Of a DNA stretch of 64,000 nucleotides, positions 10,088 to 20,399 are shown piece after piece; positions within the stretch are counted from its first letter, which is position 1, and each line of letters begins with the position of its first letter. The position numbers and the translations under genes are program-made. The notes beneath the pieces are model-generated. The model was not told the origin of the DNA. It searched no databases and worked only from the letters and a program-made list of their open reading frames with translations. The stretch spans positions 3,224,001-3,288,000 of the forward strand of contig NZ_JBPWQE010000001.1 of the NCBI RefSeq assembly GCF_051811025.1, in the 5' to 3' direction. This DNA comes from Tardiphaga sp051811025. Lineage in GTDB: Bacteria > Pseudomonadota > Alphaproteobacteria > Rhizobiales > Xanthobacteraceae.

Positions 10088-10771
10088 ATGACCTATCATT
10101 TCGATTTTTCGGCGTTGCTGCCGTATTGGCCAGAATTTGCCCGTGGCATCTGGCTGACCTTGCAGTTGTCCGCCATCTCGACGGTGTTGGGTTTCGTTCT
10201 CGGCACGCTCTGCGCCATCGGTCGCGCCGACGGTTCGCGCTTGGTCAAGTGGCTTGTCGCCATCTATGTCGAGGCGATCCGCAACACCCCGCTGCTGGTG
10301 CAGGTCTTCATCATCTATTTCGGTATCGCGACCCTCGGCTTGCATGTCTCCGCCAACTTGGCCGCAGTCATCGCCCTGGTCATCAATGTCGGGGCCTATA
10401 CCTGCGAGATCGTGCGCGCAGGTATCGAGTCCGTCCATAAATCGCAGATCGAAGCCGCCGAATGCCTGGGGCTGTCCCGCGTCCAGACATACTGGCATGT
10501 GGTGCTGCGTCCGGCGATCGAGCGTGTCTATCCGGCGATCACCAGCCAATATGTCCTCTTGATGCTGGCATCCTCCATCACGTCGCAGATCTCGGCCGAG
10601 GAACTGACGGCCGTCGCCAACCGGATCCAATCCGATACGTTCCGTGCCTTCGAGACCTATATCGTAACCGGCGTTCTCTACCTGCTGCTGTCGCTCGTCG
10701 TCCGGATCTGTCTGTGGCTGTTCGGGCTGGCTGTCTTCGTTCGTCGGCGCAAGCTCGGCACGGCGATCTAG
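10088..10771 (+). CDS. Polar amino acid-type ABC transporter permease (first)
   Basis: A 227-residue inner-membrane permease of the HisMQ/GlnP type, with about five TM segments. The EAA loop is visible near residues 125-145 (AAECLGLSRVQTYWHVVLRPA), as is the family motif VEAIRNTPLLVQVFIIYFG. It lies 17 bp after uxaB and 9 bp before the second permease, so it belongs to the same operon. This transporter class usually carries amino acids. Here every linked enzyme acts on sugar acids, so an aldonate or uronate substrate is inferred. Confidence 0.88.
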   Translation: MTYHFDFSALLPYWPEFARGIWLTLQLSAISTVLGFVLGTLCAIGRADGSRLVKWLVAIYVEAIRNTPLLVQVFIIYFGIATLGLHVSANLAAVIALVINVGAYTCEIVRAGIESVHKSQIEAAECLGLSRVQTYWHVVLRPAIERVYPAITSQYVLLMLASSITSQISAEELTAVANRIQSDTFRAFETYIVTGVLYLLLSLVVRICLWLFGLAVFVRRRKLGTAI

Positions 10772-10780
10772 GGAAAGTCC

Positions 10781-11417
10781 ATGCCGACATTCAGCCTCGT
10801 TCATCTCGAGTTCCTTCTCACGGCCGCGCAGTGGACGATCGGCCTGTCGATCGCCGCCTTTGTCGGCGGCGGCCTGGTCGGTTTCGTGGTCGCGCTTGCG
10901 CGCATCTCCGACCTGCGTGCGCTGCGCATCGCCGCGACGGTCTACATTCAGCTCGTTCAGGGAACGCCGCTCCTCATTCTGCTGTTCGTCATCTATTTCG
11001 GGATCGCGCTGCTCGGCTTCACCAACCTGCCGCCGCTCGTTGCGGCCAGCGCGGGCCTCATTATTTACTCGTCAGGATTTCTTGCCGAAATCTGGCGCGG
11101 CTGCATCGAGTCCGTTCCGAAGACGCAATGGCAGGCGGCGGAGTGCCTTGCGCTCACGCGATGGCAGCGCATGGCGAAAGTCATCCTGCCCCAGGCAGCG
11201 CGCATCGCCACCGCACCCACCGTCGGCTTCCTGGTACAGATCGTCAAAAATACGTCGCTGGCGTCTGTGGTCGGCTTCGTCGAATTGGCCCAGGCCGGAA
11301 AGCTCATCAATAATTCGATCTATGAGCCGTTCACGGTCTTCATGATCGTCGCGCTCATCTATTTCGCGATCTGTTTCCCGCTCTCGACCTGGAGCCGGAG
11401 CCTGGAAAGGAAGCTCA

Positions 11418-11434
<17 letters not shown>
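10781..11434 (+). CDS. Polar amino acid-type ABC transporter permease (second)
   Basis: A 217-residue HisMQ-type permease, partner of the preceding one. It has IQLVQGTPLLILLFVIYFG near residue 50 and an EAA loop AAECLALTRWQRMAKVILPQA. Its 3' end overlaps the ATPase gene by 17 bp, which points to coupled translation. With its neighbours it makes a two-permease, one-ATPase, one-binding-protein importer in the inner membrane. Confidence 0.88.
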
Positions 11435-12170
<736 letters not shown>

Positions 12171-12214
12171 GCTGACGTCAAACCAAGTTTCAAATCAAAA
12201 AAGGGACGAAACAC

Positions 12215-13015
12215 ATGATCAGAAGACATTTTCTCGCAGGTGCAGCCGGGCTCGTCGTTGCTATGGGCCTGCTCACCCACTCCTCCGTTTCAGCTCGTGC
12301 CGACACGCTCGACGATATCAAGAAGCGTGGCAAAATTATCGTCGCGCTTGATCTCGGTTCGCCGCCTTTCGGCATGTTCGACGCCAAGATGCAGCCGACC
12401 GGCTCGGACGTCGAAAGCGCCAAGCTGCTGGCCGCCGACCTCGGGCTACCGCTTGAGATCGTTCAGGTGACCAGCCCCAACCGCGTGCCGTTCTTGCTGA
12501 CCGGCAAGGCCGACCTCGTGATGGCGTCGTTCAGCATCAACGAAGAGCGCAAGAAAGTCATCGACTTCTCCATCCCCTACGGCGTGATCCAGGTCGTGGT
12601 CGCTGCACCCAAGAAGATCGAGATCAAGGACATCGCCAGTCTGTCAGGCATGCGGCTCGGCACCACGCGCGGCTCCACCAACGACAAGGAAGCGACGGAT
12701 CAGGCCAAGGGCGCAGACATCGTACGCTACGAGGATGATGCTACGCTGAACACGGCGCTGATTTCCGGACAGGTGAAGGTCATGGCATCGTCCGCACAGG
12801 TTATGGCGACGGCGAATGAGCGACTGAAAAACGACCCGCTCGAAGTCAAACTTGTGCTCAAGACAAATCCTTATGCGATCGGCATCCGCAAGGGCGATGA
12901 CGCCCTGCGCCAGGTTCTGAACGATTGGGTCGAGAAGAACCTCGCCAACGGCAAACTCCGTGCGATCTACGCCAAGTACAACGGCGTCGAACTGCCCACA
13001 GAGATGCCGAAGTAA
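12215..13015 (+). CDS. Periplasmic solute-binding protein (SBP family 3)
   Basis: A 266-residue binding protein with an N-terminal MIRRHF...VSARA export signal (about 29 residues) and a family 3 fold. The segment ASFSINEERKKVIDFSIPY carries the Arg that binds the ligand's carboxylate in amino-acid-binding relatives; the same Arg would suit an aldonate. An AAAGGGACG ribosome-binding site precedes the ATG. Placed after its permeases and ATPase, before the sugar-acid dehydrogenase. Confidence 0.88.
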   Translation: MIRRHFLAGAAGLVVAMGLLTHSSVSARADTLDDIKKRGKIIVALDLGSPPFGMFDAKMQPTGSDVESAKLLAADLGLPLEIVQVTSPNRVPFLLTGKADLVMASFSINEERKKVIDFSIPYGVIQVVVAAPKKIEIKDIASLSGMRLGTTRGSTNDKEATDQAKGADIVRYEDDATLNTALISGQVKVMASSAQVMATANERLKNDPLEVKLVLKTNPYAIGIRKGDDALRQVLNDWVEKNLANGKLRAIYAKYNGVELPTEMPK

Positions 13016-13078
13016 CTTTCCCTTGCGGCCTGGGCTTGCACCGGGCCGCGCTTTATCTCGATGAGAAAGACCGAGCGA

Positions 13079-14089
13079 ATGAAAGCCTTGATCTGCGACG
13101 AGCCGGGCCGGTTGTCCCTCGTGGAGCGCCCAATTCCTGTTCCGGGCGACGGCGAGGTTCTCGTGCGAATCCGCCGCGTCGGCATTTGCGGCACCGATTT
13201 TCATATCTTCCAGGGCAAGCATCCCTTCCTGCAATACCCCCGCGTCATGGGCCATGAGCTGTCGGGTACGGTCGAGAGTGCGCCCACCGGAGGCAACCTG
13301 ACACACGGGCAGAATGTCTACATCGTGCCCTACCTGTCCTGCGGCAAATGCATTGGATGTCGCCGCGGCTTTACAAATGCGTGCCAGTACATCGCGGTCC
13401 TCGGCGTGCATCGCGATGGTGGAATGGCGGAATTCTTGTCCGTTCCGGCCGGCAATGTGATCCCCGCCGGCAATGCATCGCTCGACGACGCAGCGATGAT
13501 CGAGTTCCTGGCCATCGGCGCACACGGCGTGAAGCGCGGCGGCATCTCGGCACAAGACCGCGTTCTGGTCGTCGGATCAGGTCCCATCGGCATGTCTGCG
13601 ATCATCTTTGCCAAAGCCCGCGGCGCGGACGTTACCGTCATGGATACGCGCGAAAATCGCCTGGCTTTTGCACGCGACTCGCTTGGCGCCGACCACTTGT
13701 TGACCGCCAATGCCGACGCGGAGGCCGAGGCAAAGAAGCTGACGGGCGGCGACTTCTTTGACGTCGTCATCGACGCCACCGGAAATGCTGCCGCCATGCA
13801 GCGCGGCTTTGGCTTTATCGCCCATGGCGGGCGTTACGTTCTGGTCAGCGTCGTCCCCACTGAGATCACGTTTTCGGATCCCGAGTTTCACAAGCGGGAA
13901 ACCACGCTGTTCGCCAGCCGCAATGCTCAGCCGGACGATTTCGCCGAAGTGGTTCGCCAGATGGATGCCGGAAAAGTCCCGACGCGGGCGCTCAACACCC
14001 ATCGCGGCCCCCTGTCCGACGGTGCCACGCTGTTCAAGGATTGGCTGCGTCCGGAAGCGGGAGTCATCAAGGCCATCCTTGAAGTGTGA
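13079..14089 (+). CDS. Zinc-dependent alcohol dehydrogenase (L-galactonate/L-idonate 5-dehydrogenase type)
   Basis: A 336-residue MDR-superfamily enzyme. Catalytic zinc ligands are seen in GICGTDFHIFQGKHPF and VMGHELSG, the structural-zinc cysteines in CGKCIGCRRGFTNAC, and the NAD fold in VVGSGPIGMSAII. Related enzymes oxidise L-idonate, L-galactonate or L-gulonate at C5. With the uxaB- and uxaA-type genes here, oxidation of L-galactonate to D-tagaturonate would complete a route to KDG; this is an inference. The ATG at 13079 was chosen because MKALICDEPG is the usual family start; an ATG at 13061 would add six residues. Confidence 0.85.
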   Translation: MKALICDEPGRLSLVERPIPVPGDGEVLVRIRRVGICGTDFHIFQGKHPFLQYPRVMGHELSGTVESAPTGGNLTHGQNVYIVPYLSCGKCIGCRRGFTNACQYIAVLGVHRDGGMAEFLSVPAGNVIPAGNASLDDAAMIEFLAIGAHGVKRGGISAQDRVLVVGSGPIGMSAIIFAKARGADVTVMDTRENRLAFARDSLGADHLLTANADAEAEAKKLTGGDFFDVVIDATGNAAAMQRGFGFIAHGGRYVLVSVVPTEITFSDPEFHKRETTLFASRNAQPDDFAEVVRQMDAGKVPTRALNTHRGPLSDGATLFKDWLRPEAGVIKAILEV

Positions 14090-14254
14090 TCTGTCGGTGT
14101 TTGCTGTAGTGTAGCGGACCTGTTTGCACCGGGCGGTCGGTCAACAACCATGAAAGCCCGGTCGCTCTCCTTCATATCGCCGCTGCTTATCGCGCAGCGA
14201 TATGGAGACACATAAAGTCCGTCGCTTGAAATCGGGATTTGCTCTGTGCCGGAT

Positions 14255-15169
14255 ATGTCGAAAGTTGCCTGTATCGGCGAGTGCATGATGGAGCTGACAC
14301 AGCCGCTCCCCAACCAGCACGCGCTCGGCTACGGCGGGGATACGCTCAACACGGCGATCTATTGCGCACGGCTTGGGCTGGCTGTCGATTACGTGTCGGC
14401 ACTCGGCGACGATCCATGGAGCGATCAGATGATCGCCGGATGGCAGGCCGAGGGGATCGGCACCCATCAGGTCGTCCGTGTGCCCGGCAAATTGCCAGGC
14501 CTGTACATCATCAAGACCGTCGCCAACGGCGAGCGTCGCTTCTACTACTGGCGGGAGAATTCGGCAGCGCGTCTCCTGTTGTCGCTGCCCGAAACGCCCG
14601 CCATTCTCGACGCGCTGTTGACCTATGACCTCGTCTATCTCTCGGGTATCACGCTGTCGCTTTATGACGCGGCCGGGCGCAAGCTGCTGATGCAGACACT
14701 CGATCGTGTTCGCAAAGCGGGCGGCCGGATCGCATTCGATGCCAATTTCAGGCCCCGGGGGTGGCCCGATCGCGCGGCTGCGCAGCACGCCTATCATGAT
14801 GTCTTCGAAGTCGCCGACATTATCCTGGCATCTGTCGAAGACCTCGACATGTTGTTCGGCGTGTCGGAGGCCAAGGAAGTCGTGACGCGCCTTCGCGTTC
14901 CCGAGCTCGTTCTCAAGCTGGTCGAACCATCATGTCGCGTGCGCGCACCGGGCATTGACCAGATCATCCCGGCGACGCCGGTCGACCGCGTGGTCGATAC
15001 CACAGCCGCAGGCGACAGCTTCTCGGCGGCATATCTTGCAGCGCGCCTTGGCGGTGCCGGCCCCGTCGAGGCCGCGAAAGCGGGCCATCGTCTTGCCGGC
15101 ACCGTCGTGCGCTATCCCGGCGCTATCATTCCCCGATCGGCCATGCCGGACGGCGTGGCCCGTAACTGA
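14255..15169 (+). CDS. kdgK: PfkB-family 2-keto-3-deoxygluconate kinase
   Basis: A 304-residue sugar kinase. Near the N terminus it has GECMMELTQ and GGDTLNTAIYCARLG, as in KdgK. The C-terminal ATP motif DTTAAGDSFSAAYLAARL carries the catalytic Asp. It phosphorylates KDG to KDPG, the substrate of the next gene. A GTG three codons upstream (14246) is an alternative start. About 165 bp separate it from the dehydrogenase gene, and the aldolase follows after 20 bp. Confidence 0.9.
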   Translation: MSKVACIGECMMELTQPLPNQHALGYGGDTLNTAIYCARLGLAVDYVSALGDDPWSDQMIAGWQAEGIGTHQVVRVPGKLPGLYIIKTVANGERRFYYWRENSAARLLLSLPETPAILDALLTYDLVYLSGITLSLYDAAGRKLLMQTLDRVRKAGGRIAFDANFRPRGWPDRAAAQHAYHDVFEVADIILASVEDLDMLFGVSEAKEVVTRLRVPELVLKLVEPSCRVRAPGIDQIIPATPVDRVVDTTAAGDSFSAAYLAARLGGAGPVEAAKAGHRLAGTVVRYPGAIIPRSAMPDGVARN

Positions 15170-15189
15170 ACCAACTGGCGAGAAAGCTC

Positions 15190-15849
15190 ATGACCGATCA
15201 TTCGACGCCTGCCTCCCGGCAGGAAGCGCTTGCCCGAATTCTCAGCGCGGCGAGAGTAGTCCCTGTGATCACCATCGATCGCGTCGAGGATGCCGTGCCA
15301 CTGGCGCGCTCGCTCGTCTCCGGCGGAATCCGCGTGCTCGAAATCACGCTGCGGACACCTGCCGCGCTCGAGGCGGCGAAGGCGATCATCGCGGAAGTGC
15401 CCGACGCGATCGTCGGATTGGGTACCGTGCTCAATGGCGCCGACCTTGAGCGAGCCGCGTCTATCGACGCGAAGTTTGCCCTCAGCCCCGGGGCGACACC
15501 TGAATTGCTTCAGGCGGCTTCGAGAAGCCATATTCCTTTCGTCCCAGGAATCGCGACGGCGTCCGAATTGATGGCGGCATTGGCACATGGTTTTGAGATC
15601 GTAAAATTCTTCCCGGCGCAACAGGCGGGCGGGATACCGACGTTGCGCGCGCTTGCTGGACCATTCCCGCATGCCCGCTTCTGTCCGACCGGCGGCATCG
15701 GTGCCGCCAATGCCGGCGAGTGGCTGTCCGAACGCAACGTTGTCGCGGTCGGTGGGTCGTGGCTCTGCCCTGTGCCGGATATCAGGGCGGGCAATTGGGA
15801 CAGCATTACCGCGCATGCTCGCCAGGCGATGAACATCCTGGCTCCTTGA
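15190..15849 (+). CDS. eda: KDPG/KDPGal aldolase
   Basis: A 219-residue class I aldolase with the catalytic Glu in LEITLRTPAALE (about residue 50) and the Schiff-base Lys in FEIVKFFPAQQAGG (about 138). It splits 2-keto-3-deoxy-6-phosphogluconate (or -galactonate) to pyruvate and glyceraldehyde-3-phosphate. It is the last gene of the sugar-acid unit and converges on the TonB receptor gene with 38 bp between. Confidence 0.92.
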   Translation: MTDHSTPASRQEALARILSAARVVPVITIDRVEDAVPLARSLVSGGIRVLEITLRTPAALEAAKAIIAEVPDAIVGLGTVLNGADLERAASIDAKFALSPGATPELLQAASRSHIPFVPGIATASELMAALAHGFEIVKFFPAQQAGGIPTLRALAGPFPHARFCPTGGIGAANAGEWLSERNVVAVGGSWLCPVPDIRAGNWDSITAHARQAMNILAP

Positions 15850-15887
15850 AGGATGCGATCATCGTCTCTGAGGACAAAATCCAGCGA

Positions 15888-18170
15888 TTACATGTCCACG
15901 ATCATCGACAGGAGATATGTGCGCGGAGCTCCCAGGAAGAACGTTCCGAATGAGGCCACGCTGGACCAGTAATTCGCACCGGTCACATTCTGAACGTTCG
16001 CGCGGAAAACCGTCTTCCTGCCGTTGATCGCCGTCGTGTAACGGGTACCGAGATCGAGCCGCGTCCAGTCCGGGATCGGTTGCTTGTTCGCCGTATCGAC
16101 GAACTGCTTGCCCGTGTAGATGACTGCCCCATTCAACGTGAGCCCCCTCACCCATGGGAGATCCCACTCGGCTCCAATATTGGCCTGTACGTTCGGAATG
16201 CCGATTGGCGTGTTGCCCACGTTAGCTGCGACGGCGGTCTTCGTCAGGGTGCCATCCAGCAGCGACAAGCCTCCGAGGACACGAATATCGGACATGAGTT
16301 CGCCATAGACATTGAACTCGAGCCCGCGGACTTGCTGTTCGGCGGTCGCCGCGAAGCGCCCGGCGGACAGCTCGCCGCTCGCCTTCGATATCTCGAAGGC
16401 GCTGAAGGTAGTGGTGAACCGGCCGAAGTCCACCTTGATGCCGGCCTCGTACTGCTTGGCGATGTAGGGCGGGAGTACTTCGCCGACATTGGAAGCGGTC
16501 TGGGGCGCGACGTCGCCTCGGCTGAGACCTTCGATATAGTTCGCGTACAGAGAGACGTTGTCCCGGGGCCGGATGACGAGACCGACCACTGGGGTAGTCG
16601 CGCTCCTGTCGTAGGACGACGTGAGCGTTCCGACATTGGAGAGATAGTTGTTCGCCTCGATGCCCTGGCGCCGGATACCCAAAGTCAACAGGACGCGCTC
16701 ATCGAGTACGGACAAGGTGTCAGCAATCGAGAGCCCCGTGAGCTCGCTGTCCGAGAGCCGAGGGCGCTCGCTGATCTCGTTCGCGAACTGGCTCGGCGCC
16801 ATGGTCGGATTATAGATGTTCGACGTGACCGGACTGCCATTGGTGAGCCGCCGGTACAGCGCGTCATGATAGACCGAGGCCTGGAAGGCGACGGCATGGT
16901 GGACAACGCCGGTATCGAAGCGGGCGCGGACGCCGCCATCATATGTGGTTCGATCGATGCTAAGCTCGAAGAATTGGGGCGTTGCGGTCGTGTCGCCGCT
17001 CGTGTTGACGATCGTCGGAAGACCGAAGAATCGCTCGACGTTGGTCCGAGATCCGCCGATATCGGCGAACAACATAACCTGATCGCTTAGATCGTATTCG
17101 GTTCGCAGCAAGGCAGATTGATCATTGATGTGCGACCATTCCCAGGATTGCGTCACGTTCAGCCGACCGTCCGGCGCGCTCGACACTGGCAGGCCCGGAG
17201 CCATGAGAAAGGGACGTGACGGAGCGTCGAACCGATCGGTCTGGGCGATGAGATAGAGCCAGGACCTGAAGCGTTCGCCCTGATAGTCGAGAGCCAGCGA
17301 TCCGACACCTGTCGTTTCGGACTGACGGTCAATGGGCGTATCGCCGTCGCGCAGACTGCCGTTGACGCGCACGCCCCATTCCTTGCTGTCACCGTAACGC
17401 CTCGCAATATCCCAGTGGCCGCCGAACTGTGCGGCAGAACCGTAACTTGCGGTGAAGCGGGTCAAGTCCTCTCCCGCGCGCTTGGGCACGACATTGATGA
17501 CGCCGCCGACGCCGCCATTGGGCGCGATGCCCGAGAGCGCGGCTGAAGGCCCCTTAAGCACCTCGATACGCTCGACGTAATCCGTGAAAATGCGGTATGT
17601 CGGCGCGATCCCGTAAAGGCCCTCGAAGGCGAACTCACCGCTGTTGCCTTCGTTGATCGGGAAGCCGCGAATGTTGAAGGAATCGAGCACACCGCCCGTT
17701 GGGTGGGAACTACGCACGGAAGGATCCAGGATCAAGGCATCCGCAGCCGTCGCCGCCTGCTGATCCCGGATGAACTTGTCCGTGTAGCTCGTCACATTGA
17801 ACGGCGACTTCATCGCATCGGTGTTTCCGAGCAGTCCCAACCGTCCGCCTTGAGCGACCTGCCCGCCGGCAAAAGCGGGCACGACACCCGACTGCGATGG
17901 CCGCGATTGCGCCGCGACGGTTTGGGGTTGCGGGGCGTCAGGCACTGTGGCGCGCCTTGAAGGCGATCGGACCCCGGCGACATTTCGTTTGGTCGGTGCG
18001 CGGCGGACCAACCGCTGCGTCGGAGCATCGACGGTCACGGGAGGAAGGGCGGTGGCGCCTTGCGGTGTTTGAGATTGAGCAGGCGATTCAAACCAAGCCA
18101 CTAACGCCACACCACCTAGTAGTGTCACGCCAAAGCGAGCCACCGTCCGAACCCCACCTGCAAGTCGCAT
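15888..18170 (-). CDS. TonB-dependent siderophore receptor
   Basis: A 760-residue outer-membrane receptor of the FhuE/FpvA class. A signal peptide (about residues 1-34) is followed by a Pro/Arg-rich stretch with PPVTVDAPTQ. The plug domain begins near 120 (SPFNVTSYTDKFIRDQQA, then FNIRGFPIN), and the rest is a 22-strand barrel. The final residues LLSMIVDM lack the usual terminal Phe. There is no siderophore biosynthesis or TonB/ExbBD gene nearby, so it probably takes up a xenosiderophore. The start ATG directly precedes the hydrophobic leader. Iron control is expected, but I could not identify a clear box. Confidence 0.92.
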   Translation of the reverse strand: MRLAGGVRTVARFGVTLLGGVALVAWFESPAQSQTPQGATALPPVTVDAPTQRLVRRAPTKRNVAGVRSPSRRATVPDAPQPQTVAAQSRPSQSGVVPAFAGGQVAQGGRLGLLGNTDAMKSPFNVTSYTDKFIRDQQAATAADALILDPSVRSSHPTGGVLDSFNIRGFPINEGNSGEFAFEGLYGIAPTYRIFTDYVERIEVLKGPSAALSGIAPNGGVGGVINVVPKRAGEDLTRFTASYGSAAQFGGHWDIARRYGDSKEWGVRVNGSLRDGDTPIDRQSETTGVGSLALDYQGERFRSWLYLIAQTDRFDAPSRPFLMAPGLPVSSAPDGRLNVTQSWEWSHINDQSALLRTEYDLSDQVMLFADIGGSRTNVERFFGLPTIVNTSGDTTATPQFFELSIDRTTYDGGVRARFDTGVVHHAVAFQASVYHDALYRRLTNGSPVTSNIYNPTMAPSQFANEISERPRLSDSELTGLSIADTLSVLDERVLLTLGIRRQGIEANNYLSNVGTLTSSYDRSATTPVVGLVIRPRDNVSLYANYIEGLSRGDVAPQTASNVGEVLPPYIAKQYEAGIKVDFGRFTTTFSAFEISKASGELSAGRFAATAEQQVRGLEFNVYGELMSDIRVLGGLSLLDGTLTKTAVAANVGNTPIGIPNVQANIGAEWDLPWVRGLTLNGAVIYTGKQFVDTANKQPIPDWTRLDLGTRYTTAINGRKTVFRANVQNVTGANYWSSVASFGTFFLGAPRTYLLSMIVDM

Positions 18171-18542
18171 TCCCAGAAAGTCCCTATCAACAGCACGTCG
18201 GCCGATGCGAAATGGCTCTGCATGCGGCGTGCAACGACCATGGATCCAAGATCCGCTCTCCGCGTCCGAGCTCGGTTGTCACTCAACGTGAATCATTTTC
18301 TCCGCAGACTCGCATTCCGGATTAGCTGCCTGTGCCTCATCGGCAACGTCCGATTGCTCGTGATCTGCAGCGCTTCACTAGAGAGACGCCCTCGTCACCG
18401 CAACGCTAATGCATGCGCTGCGGTTTAGAATGTCTCGATCATCGACGACTCGAGTCGGTTGAGATCGTGTCTGGAAAGATTCCAAAGGCGCTTTGAAGGA
18501 TTCAAAAATCAGTGCTGTTGAAATCTGGCAGGAAAGATAGGC

Positions 18543-18618
18543 GGAGCGCTCTCGTCAGCGAGCCAGGCTTTTCCTGAACGCGGCAACGTAAAAGGCCGTG
18601 CTTTTTCGAGAGCGCTCC
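18543..18618. repeat. Perfect 12-bp inverted repeat with 52-nt spacer
   Basis: GGAGCGCTCTCG at 18543-18554 is matched exactly by CGAGAGCGCTCC at 18607-18618. Inside, AGGCTTTT and AAAAGGCC can also pair partly, so a branched or long hairpin RNA is possible. It could also be the remnant of a small mobile element with terminal inverted repeats. No target-site duplication is obvious. Confidence 0.5.
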
Positions 18619-18740
18619 AGACCTCGTCACGGCTGACTGTTGTGCGTAACCATTTGCTGTCGCTCTTATTGCGACGACAATCTGCAGCAGCTCAAGATGC
18701 GCAAATCAAAGGGAACGTGGTGAGCTCTGGCGGTGATTCG

Positions 18741-18860
18741 ATGAGCCGACGTCATCTACTAATGTGGTCGCGCTGTTTCATAGCGGCGAGCAGCCTGACT
18801 AGCACGACGGCTCGTGCAGAGAAATCGACCTTTCGAGTCGTTCGTGCAGCAGACCGTCGC
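18741..18860 (+). pseudogene. Possible remnant of an exported protein (signal-peptide stub)
   Basis: A frame starting at ATG 18741 begins MSRRHLLMWSRCFIAASS and ends its leader at STTARA, like a twin-arginine or Sec signal with a cleavage site. After about 35 residues it runs into the 3' end of serA on the other strand, where it continues as an antisense shadow. It may be the 5' stub of a lost gene. Chance cannot be excluded. Confidence 0.2.
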
Positions 18861-20129
18861 TCAATCCTTGTATTCGTAGAGCAAGCGCGCGCGGATCGTA
18901 CCTTCCAGCGCCCGAATATCCGCCAGCACCCGCTCACTGTCCGCTGCGGACGCATCGGCGTCGAGGACGACATAGCCGATGTCGTTGTTGGTCTCGTAAT
19001 ATTGCGCGGCGATGTTGACCGCATGGCGCGCCAGCACCTCGTTCAGCCGTCCCAGCATGCCCGGAACGTTGCGCTGGACCTGGATGAATCGGGTACCTGA
19101 CGGGCGCGCCGGCAGTTGTACCTGCGGGAAGTTCACCGTACCCATAGTCGACCCGCTGTCGCTGTAGTCGATCAGTTTGCGTGCGACTTCCGCGCCGATG
19201 CGCTCCTGAGCCTCTTCGGTGGAGCCGCCGACATGCGGCGTCAAGATGACGTTCTCCAGACCCTGCAGCGGGGTAACAAAGCGCTCCTGATTGGAGCTTG
19301 GCTCGACGGGGAATACGTCGACGGCCGCACCACGCAATTTGCCCTGGCGCAGTGCATCGGCCAGCGCATCGAGATCGACCACGGTGCCGCGGCTGTTGTT
19401 GATGAAATAGGCGCCGTCCTTCATGGCGGCGAACTCGTCGCGACCGATCATCCCCTGCGTGGCCGGTGTCTCCGGCACATGCATGCTGACCACATCGCTC
19501 TGCGCCAGCAGTTCCTGCAGGCTTCCGACAGGTTCGGTGTTGCCGTGACGCAATCGATCGGTGTGATCGTAGAAGATCACGCGCATGCCCAGCGCTTCCG
19601 CCAGGTTCGAGAGCTGCGAGCCGATGCTGCCGTAACCGACGATGCCAAGCGTCTTGCCGCGCACCTCATAGCTGTTATTGGCCGATTTCTCCCAGCCGCC
19701 TTCATGCGCCAGATTGGAGCGCGAAATGATCCGACGGAACAGCATGACGATCTCGCCGATCACCAGTTCGGCAACCGAGCGCGTATTCGAGAACGGCGCA
19801 TTGAACACCGGAATGCCTGATCGCCGCGCTGCGTCGATGTCCACCTGATTGGTGCCGACGCTGAAGCAGCCGATCGCGATCAGCCGGTCCGCGGCATCGA
19901 GCACGTCCTGGGTGATCTGCGTGCGCGACCGGATACCGAGAATGTGTACGCCCTTGAGCGCTTCCTTCAGTTCATTGCCACCGAGCGCCTTGGAGAGCCG
20001 CGTCACGCTCGAATAACCCGCCGCCTCGATCAGCTCGACCGCGCTGTCGTTCACGCCTTCGAGCAGAAGGATTTTGATCTTGTCTTTCGGGAGGGAAAGC
20101 TGCGGCAAAGGCAGGCTGTTCTTGGTCAC
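18861..20129 (-). CDS. serA: D-3-phosphoglycerate dehydrogenase
   Basis: The first enzyme of serine synthesis, oxidising 3-phosphoglycerate to 3-phosphohydroxypyruvate. About 422 residues. The substrate domain starts KDKIKILLLEGVNDSA, the NAD fold is GKTLGIVGYGSIGSQL, and the catalytic His region is NVILTPHVGGSTEEAQ. A C-terminal ACT domain (from about 350) would give serine feedback control. This is the short E. coli-like type. The GTG at 20129 has AAGGA ten bases upstream; an in-frame ATG at 20183 would add an atypical 18-residue extension. A single-gene unit, with no serC beside it. Confidence 0.93.
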   Translation of the reverse strand: MTKNSLPLPQLSLPKDKIKILLLEGVNDSAVELIEAAGYSSVTRLSKALGGNELKEALKGVHILGIRSRTQITQDVLDAADRLIAIGCFSVGTNQVDIDAARRSGIPVFNAPFSNTRSVAELVIGEIVMLFRRIISRSNLAHEGGWEKSANNSYEVRGKTLGIVGYGSIGSQLSNLAEALGMRVIFYDHTDRLRHGNTEPVGSLQELLAQSDVVSMHVPETPATQGMIGRDEFAAMKDGAYFINNSRGTVVDLDALADALRQGKLRGAAVDVFPVEPSSNQERFVTPLQGLENVILTPHVGGSTEEAQERIGAEVARKLIDYSDSGSTMGTVNFPQVQLPARPSGTRFIQVQRNVPGMLGRLNEVLARHAVNIAAQYYETNNDIGYVVLDADASAADSERVLADIRALEGTIRARLLYEYKD

Positions 20130-20399
20130 GGTCGCGGCGTCCTTTGAGCAGTGAATGAGACAGAAACCACGCTGGAGCGGCAAAGCCCCGGCTGGTCCGG
20201 CTCACATCGTCTGGTTTGGTTTGGCGCCTGTTTAACGTCACCGCAGCAATCTTGCTACGGGTATCTAACCCTTTGAAATCACTTATCTCTGATCCAGGAT
20301 CATGAGAGCCCGGCTCACGGCCCCACCTGAGCCCGCGAGAATCTGGAGCAGCCTGCGCGCCCGCGCGCTCCCCCAGGGAACGGAACAGGACCCGGGAAA

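Larger units (their letters stand above)
18171..18860. other. 690-bp intergenic region between TonB receptor and serA
   Basis: It is less GC-rich than the surrounding genes. It should contain the receptor promoter (the receptor is transcribed away from it). It also contains a long-spaced 12-bp inverted repeat (18543-18618) and a short open frame from 18741 resembling an export-signal leader. No complete gene is recognisable. Confidence 0.5.

Noticed and set aside
13061..13078. Upstream ATG for the zinc dehydrogenase
   Set aside because: It adds only six residues (MRKTER) before the conserved start and lacks a ribosome-binding site, so the ATG at 13079 was kept.
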